Positions 21,613-24,508 of a stretch of DNA of 24,508 nucleotides are shown here, one piece after another. The DNA comes from a virus: the IMG/VR virus record IMGVR_UViG_3300034198_028150, positions 1-24,508 of that record, one strand, 5' to 3'. The number at the start of each line of letters is the position of its first letter. Within the stretch, counting starts at the first letter, position 1. The notes under the pieces are model-generated. The model did no database searches and was not told the DNA's origin. It worked only from the letters and a program-made list of their open reading frames with translations. Made by a program: the position numbers and the translations under genes.

Positions 21613-22146
21613 TTGGAACCAGTTCAGGTTCCGGGATTTGAAAACCTTTGGATCACGAGGGATGCTCAGGTTTTTGAGGGCGAGACGCCCTTCTCCCTGC
21701 TGCCCTTACGCGTGAGCTGTAGCAGCACGTACGCAAGGGTCTCCGTCTTGGTGAATGGTCGGCGACAACGCATTCACGTGCATGTCTTGATGGCTCAAGC
21801 GTTCCTTGGCCTGGACCCGACGAAGCGGGGCACGCAAGGAGACTCGTTGCAGGTAGACCACAAAGACGGAAACAAGCGCAACAATCACATCGACAACCTT
21901 GAAGTGGTGACCAAGCGGGAGAACTACCGCCGTGCGCAAGGCAGGGGGTGTTACGACCGCAATGGCTACGCATCCAAGGGTCGCCCAAAAATGGGCCTCA
22001 GGCGTTTCAGCCCAGCCGACATTGACCAAATGTTCGAGTTGCGCAACCAGGGGTTGAGCTATCGAGAGATTGGTCGTCGGTTTGGATGCGATCACAAGGC
22101 TGTCTATCAGATCATCAAGGGAACCACGTACCAGGCGTGGAGCTAG
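21613..22146 (+). CDS. HNH homing endonuclease with C-terminal HTH
   Basis: This 177-residue protein starts at TTG 21613, with AGGGAGTG about 6 nt upstream. The N-terminus (VPGFENLWITRDAQVF) is a NUMOD4-like module. The HNH core spans about residues 53-108: IHVHVLMAQAF, then VDHKDGNKRNNHIDNLEVVT (D82-H83 and N90/N91/N95 in the expected places) and KRENYRRA. Residues 133-170 form a helix-turn-helix (LSYREIGRRFGCDHKAVYQI). Free-standing or intron-borne enzymes of this type cut intronless alleles to spread the element. The gene runs antisense to the capsid gene, next to the intron A core and inside the intron on the exon 1 model. A GGAACC/GGTTCC hairpin (21615-21632) overlaps its start. Confidence 0.88.
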   Translation: MEPVQVPGFENLWITRDAQVFEGETPFSLLPLRVSCSSTYARVSVLVNGRRQRIHVHVLMAQAFLGLDPTKRGTQGDSLQVDHKDGNKRNNHIDNLEVVTKRENYRRAQGRGCYDRNGYASKGRPKMGLRRFSPADIDQMFELRNQGLSYREIGRRFGCDHKAVYQIIKGTTYQAWS

Positions 22147-22204
22147 CTATCGATCCACATGGGATGAAATGCTCCTTGGTGTGAGGTGTACGAGAAGGCG
22201 CGCA

Positions 22205-22957
22205 ATGCGTCTTCCTTGTCGTATGGTATGGGTATGTCGTAGGGCAAAACGCTTGGACGCTGGAGACGTGCGAGGACTATTAGGCCTCCTGCTGCCTGAT
22301 GGAAGTTTGGTTTCTTACCGGACGCCCACCGGCGGCTACGTGCAAATGATCTTGACTGCGGGTATTGGCGAGTCGGCGTTCCTGCAGGACAAGATCGACG
22401 AGTTCAAACGCTTTCTGCCGACTAAGGCGCAGATCGTGCCGTACCGCACCGGTCGCCCGGGACGCGGTCGCACAACGACAGTGCTGCGGTTTCGGGTGTC
22501 GACGGATCAGCTGCGACCGGTCTACAACCTGCTGTACCCGGGCGGCGATCGCATGATCACAAGCGCCTGTCTGGAAATGCTCGGTGCTCGCGCTGCTGCC
22601 TGGCTATGGGCAGAAGGCGCCAGACCCCATGGTGATCGCGTTGACCTGGCTCGCGTGGGCTTCACGCTGTATGAGGCTGAACTGGTCTCGCAGTGGCTAG
22701 CCACAATCACCGGGGCGACCAGCGAGATTGCCGAGGAATGGGTTCGCCCCCGGCTGCGCTTCGATGCGGAACAAGCCGAGAAACTGCGGACGGCGCTGTG
22801 GTCCTATGCGCCGACCAGTCGTCGGCACCTGTTCACGAACGAAACCTGGGATGTCAGCACCATTCGTAGCGCTCGCACTGAGCTATTGCATGGGGAAGGG
22901 ATCGATCAGCCTGAAGGGCCGTCGCCAGGGGCCCTGGCTGGAGATCTGCCGGCCTGA
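22205..22957 (+). CDS. LAGLIDADG homing endonuclease, N-terminal domain (frameshifted)
   Basis: The chosen start is ATG 22205, with GAGAAGG about 7 nt upstream; ATG 22223 is possible. The domain shows the LAGLIDADG_2-type pattern: DVRGLLGLLLPDGSLVS with the catalytic Asp, then VYNLLYPGGDRMITSACLEM, then ARAAAWLWAEGARPHG in place of the usual AxWyMDDGS, then ARVGFTLYEAELVSQWL. A second copy of the domain lies in the +1 frame downstream. In this frame the second LAGLIDADG helix begins (ELLHGEG, ending at 22900) but continues with unrelated sequence to TGA at 22957. The natural protein is probably the frame-joined form ending at 23429. Antisense to the capsid intron A. Confidence 0.75.
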   Translation: MRLPCRMVWVCRRAKRLDAGDVRGLLGLLLPDGSLVSYRTPTGGYVQMILTAGIGESAFLQDKIDEFKRFLPTKAQIVPYRTGRPGRGRTTTVLRFRVSTDQLRPVYNLLYPGGDRMITSACLEMLGARAAAWLWAEGARPHGDRVDLARVGFTLYEAELVSQWLATITGATSEIAEEWVRPRLRFDAEQAEKLRTALWSYAPTSRRHLFTNETWDVSTIRSARTELLHGEGIDQPEGPSPGALAGDLPA

Positions 22958-23429
22958 AACCGAGCGGTCTTACCTGCTGCACCAGGTCAAGCAATTGCGT
23001 CAGTGTCATGACGGCCCCCTGGAGGTCGTGCATGACCGCTTGCCTGGAACTGGTTTTTATGACGACGAGCGTGTTCGGATCCGATCGGAAGCTCTGCGTC
23101 GGGCATACGAGTTGCTGTACCCCAGGGACGAACGTTTCCTCAGTGAGCGGGTGCTGTCGATCGTGGGGCAGCAGGGGCTGGCTGCCCTGTGGTCCGATCA
23201 AGCGGAGTTGAACGGGAACTTCGTGGTTTTTAAGATGCGGCGTTCGGCGGAGGAGGTCGAGTTGCTGCGTTCCTGGCTGCAGGGGATGGGCCGGGTGTCA
23301 GAGCCGTGGCCCTCAAAAGGCAAAATCCAGGGTTTTAAGGTGCGCTTGATCACGGGCCGAAAGATATATCGCTCCCTGATGCCCCTGCTGCACGGTGATG
23401 TACGCAAGAACTGGAGAAGTCTTTGCTAG
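22851..23429 (+). CDS. LAGLIDADG homing endonuclease, C-terminal domain (other frame)
   Basis: This frame encodes the second domain: SISLKGRRQGPWLEICRPET from base 22902, AYELLYPRDERFLSERVLSI, QGLAALWSDQAEL, and RRSAEEVELLRSWLQGMGRV, ending at TAG 23429. It aligns by eye with the first domain (YNLLYP/YELLYP; AAAWLWAEGA/LAALWSDQAE; YEAELVSQWL/EEVELLRSWL), so the two halves are a tandem duplication in one ancestral protein. ATG 22851 is the nearest sensible start if translated alone. Read in this frame, the motif before 22902 is CMGKG, with Lys where the other frame has Glu, so a +1 shift near 22898-22902 best restores the enzyme. It may be a decayed gene, a programmed shift or a base error. 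Confidence 0.65.
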   Translation: MSAPFVALALSYCMGKGSISLKGRRQGPWLEICRPETERSYLLHQVKQLRQCHDGPLEVVHDRLPGTGFYDDERVRIRSEALRRAYELLYPRDERFLSERVLSIVGQQGLAALWSDQAELNGNFVVFKMRRSAEEVELLRSWLQGMGRVSEPWPSKGKIQGFKVRLITGRKIYRSLMPLLHGDVRKNWRSLC

Positions 23430-23477
23430 CGTGGCGTTGTGCCCGATCCTCGAAGAAGAACCGCGACAGAGGGGGCC

Positions 23478-23559
23478 TGCCAGGAGCGCGGATTTTTGCG
23501 GTTTCTCCGCGCTGGAAACTGACCGCCGTGCCTCGTGAGGGGTGCGGCGGCACCTGGCG
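23478..23559. other. Predicted three-way-junction RNA structure
   Basis: A closing stem GCCAGG (23479-23484) with CCTGGC (23553-23558) encloses two hairpins. The first is AGCGCGGA (23485-23492) with TCCGCGCT (23506-23513). The second is CCGCCGTGCC (23523-23532) with GGTGCGGCGG (23541-23550), with two wobbles on this strand. No U-tract follows on either strand, so it is not an ordinary terminator. It fills the gene-free 203 nt between the endonuclease and the small + gene. On the minus strand it would fall in the 5' domain of intron A. Confidence 0.5.
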
Positions 23560-23603
23560 CATCCAGTGCAGATAGGGCGAAACGCTCTACACTCGCCGAG
23601 CAC

Positions 23604-23609
23604 TAGGAT
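23604..23609 (+). promoter_or_regulatory. CACTAGGAT box (putative promoter)
   Basis: TAGGAT lies 23 nt before ATG 23633 and directly abuts the predicted 5' splice site of intron A on the other strand. An ATAGGGCGAAAC copy lies at 23572-23583. Confidence 0.4.
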
Positions 23610-23634
23610 AGAACGCAGGCTTACGTGAGGCCAT
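23610..23634 (-). CDS. Predicted major capsid protein, exon 1 (25 nt)
   Basis: ATG at 23634-23632 on the minus strand reads MASRKPAF plus one base T. Splicing to exon 2 gives MASRKPAFYFPKVLGAELY in frame. The last seven bases, GCGTTCT, can pair fully (two G-U wobbles, including the required U-G at the splice site) with GGAGCGC just upstream of P2 in intron A. A local exon next to the intron core is excluded by in-frame stops and lack of a start codon. The ATG overlaps the ATG of the + gene at 23633 within CCATGCC. No strong ribosome site is seen. This exon is a prediction. Confidence 0.45.
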
Positions 23635-23863
23635 GCCTGCGATCACTCATAAAGGCAGGACTGTTGAAGAGGTCGCTGTTATCTCGCCTCACGGTCTCGG
23701 TGGCCTGGAGATTCCTGCGCATGATTACGTGGGCATGAGCTATACGGGTAGCAATCTGACGGGAGTGGTCTATAAAACGGGTGGCGCAAGTGGCACGACA
23801 GTAGCAACGTTGGTGCTGGCGTATGACGGCAGTGACAATCTTGTCTCTGTGACTAGGAGCTGA
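23633..23863 (+). CDS. Small phage protein preceding the tail fibre
   Basis: This 76-residue protein starts at ATG 23633, 23 nt after TAGGAT. The C-terminal half (IPAHDYVGMSYTGSNLTGVV, then YKTGGASGTTVATLVLAYDG) is a beta-rich module found in small phage proteins beside tail-fibre genes, with the YKTGGASGTTVA signature being characteristic. Its exact role is unsettled, perhaps fibre attachment or a small virion protein. The gene precedes the tail-fibre gene by 5 nt and is divergent from, and overlaps by two bases, the predicted first exon of the capsid gene. Confidence 0.75.
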   Translation: MPAITHKGRTVEEVAVISPHGLGGLEIPAHDYVGMSYTGSNLTGVVYKTGGASGTTVATLVLAYDGSDNLVSVTRS

Positions 23864-23868
23864 GTGCT

Positions 23869-24508
23869 ATGTCATCTTATCAGTATAATCCGTTTACAGG
23901 TACTTTAGACATTGTCGGTACCAGTGGTGGCGGTGGTGGCGGTGGTGGCGGTGGTGGTGACATCACTGCTGTCAACGCTGGAACCGGGCTGAGCGGTGGT
24001 GGCACGACTGGCAGTGTCACCCTGAGCCTGGCGAACACGGCGGTTACGGCAGGGGCGTACACCTACGCCAACATCACGGTTGACGCGCAGGGGCGCATCA
24101 CTGCGGCGGCAAGCGGAACGACGCCGCTCACGAGCGTCGGACTGAGCGTTCCCACTGGGTTCAGCGTGTCGGGCTCGCCGCTCACCAGCAACGGCAGCCT
24201 GACGGTCACCTATTCCGCCGGCTACAGCCTGCCGACGACGGCGAAGCAGGGCGATTGGGACACCGCCTACAGCGAGCGGCTGCGGTGGGACGGCGGCAGC
24301 ACCGGCCTGAACGCCACCACCGCCCGCACCTCGCTGGCCCTGGGCACAGCAGCACAGGCAAACACCGGCACTGGTTCCGGCAATGTCCCGGTTCTCGATG
24401 CCGGCGGCAAGGTGCCGAGTACCCTGCTGCCCTCGTATGTCGATGACGTGATCGAGGCCGCCAACCTGGCAGCGTTTCCGGCGACGGGTGAGACCGGCAA
24501 GATTTACG
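23869..24508 (+). CDS. Tail fibre protein, N-terminal part (partial)
   Basis: The gene starts at ATG 23869 and is still open at the window end (213 codons). It opens with SSYQYNPFTGTLDIVG, a short virion-anchoring-type segment, followed by eleven glycines. Repeats typical of tail fibres come next: DITAVNAGTGLSGGGTTGSV, ITVDAQGRITAAASGTTPLT, VGLSVPTGFSVSGSPLTSNG, then ARTSLALGTAAQANTG and VPVLDAGGKVPSTLLPSYVD. These segments are trimeric beta-fibre shaft units recognised in many phage adhesins. The receptor-binding tip lies beyond the window. A near match of the 12-mer repeat occurs at 24422 (STLLPS). Confidence 0.88.
   Translation, partial: MSSYQYNPFTGTLDIVGTSGGGGGGGGGGGDITAVNAGTGLSGGGTTGSVTLSLANTAVTAGAYTYANITVDAQGRITAAASGTTPLTSVGLSVPTGFSVSGSPLTSNGSLTVTYSAGYSLPTTAKQGDWDTAYSERLRWDGGSTGLNATTARTSLALGTAAQANTGTGSGNVPVLDAGGKVPSTLLPSYVDDVIEAANLAAFPATGETGKIY
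23926..23958 (+). repeat. GGTGGC-type microsatellite encoding Gly11
   Basis: Eleven glycine codons, GGT GGC GGT GGT GGC GGT GGT GGC GGT GGT GGT, form three near-perfect 9-bp units (GGTGGCGGT) plus a remainder, just after the anchoring segment of the tail fibre. Slippage by 9 bp would change hinge length in frame. Confidence 0.8.

Larger units (their letters stand above)
21343..23609 (-). ncRNA. Group I intron A in the major capsid gene, carrying antisense endonuclease genes
   Basis: The catalytic core lies at 21580-21343 on the minus strand and resembles cyanobacterial tRNA introns. P2 hairpin CCGAT/ATCGG (21558-21543). P: GGTGAATTCAGGGAAACCC (21529-21511). Q: GGCAATCCTGAGCGAAGCC (21496-21478). 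R: GGAACGTGCAGAGG (21462-21449). S: GGTGAAGAGATGGTCCAGTC (within 21390-21369). P9 hairpin CCTGGGGAAACCCAGG (21370-21355). 3' end GAATG, with terminal G at 21343. The guide sequence is probably GGAGCGC (21577-21571), pairing with GCGTTCT at 23616-23610. That would put the 5' splice site at 23610/23609 and both endonuclease genes in the P1 loop. The core is certain; the 5' boundary is inferred. Confidence 0.75.

Noticed and set aside
1-24508. tRNA genes, CRISPR array or enrichment of the cyanobacterial GCGATCGC octamer
   Set aside because: No cloverleaf or spaced direct repeats were seen by eye, and only about two GCGATCGC copies were noticed, near chance at this G+C.

Overview
The window is a stretch of a tailed double-stranded DNA phage genome of about 60% G+C by eye, not a bacterial chromosome. 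The diagnostic genes are a large terminase, a portal protein of about 730 residues, a scaffold-like protein, an N4 gp56-type major capsid protein, a multidomain endolysin and a tail fibre. A long portal with an N4-type capsid protein points to a podovirus-like virion. The host is not certain. One of the two group I introns has a core like those of cyanobacterial tRNA introns, which hints at a cyanobacterial host but does not prove it.

Layout. Positions 1-6552 (+) hold ten small, mostly Ala/Gly/Gln-rich genes. Most are unrecognised, and several have hydrophobic Gly/Ala segments as in internal or ejection proteins. The last is a candidate small terminase. Positions 6612-12877 (+) hold terL, portal, a scaffold gene overlapping the portal gene by 458 nt in another frame, a small gene, an endolysin (GH24 + SH3-like + M15 peptidase) and a beta-rich protein. 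Positions 12878-20947 (-) hold a convergent structural block, read right to left: capsid, decoration-like protein, HhH protein, adaptor candidate and tail/virion proteins, ending in a 43-residue basic protein. The two blocks meet at a TGATCA palindrome that supplies both stop codons. Positions 20948-23634 contain the 5' part of the capsid gene, broken by two group I introns. Two homing-endonuclease genes (an HNH gene and a frameshifted two-domain LAGLIDADG gene) lie there on the opposite strand. Positions 23633-24508 (+) begin a tail-fibre module.

Main findings. (1) The capsid gene appears to have three exons (23634-23610, 21342-21251, 20947-19913) that join in frame into a protein of 383 residues. 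Exon 1 is predicted from a 7-bp P1 pairing and needs testing. (2) The 12-mer CCCTGCTGCCCC occurs about eight times perfectly, in genes of several frames and directly after stop codons, far above expectation. (3) A -10-like box, GGCTAGGAT or a relative, without a visible -35 precedes most transcription units, including one inside the portal gene ahead of the overlapping scaffold gene. (4) A stable three-way-junction RNA can form at 23478-23559.

All functions come from reading the sequence and recognising families by eye; no database search was run.
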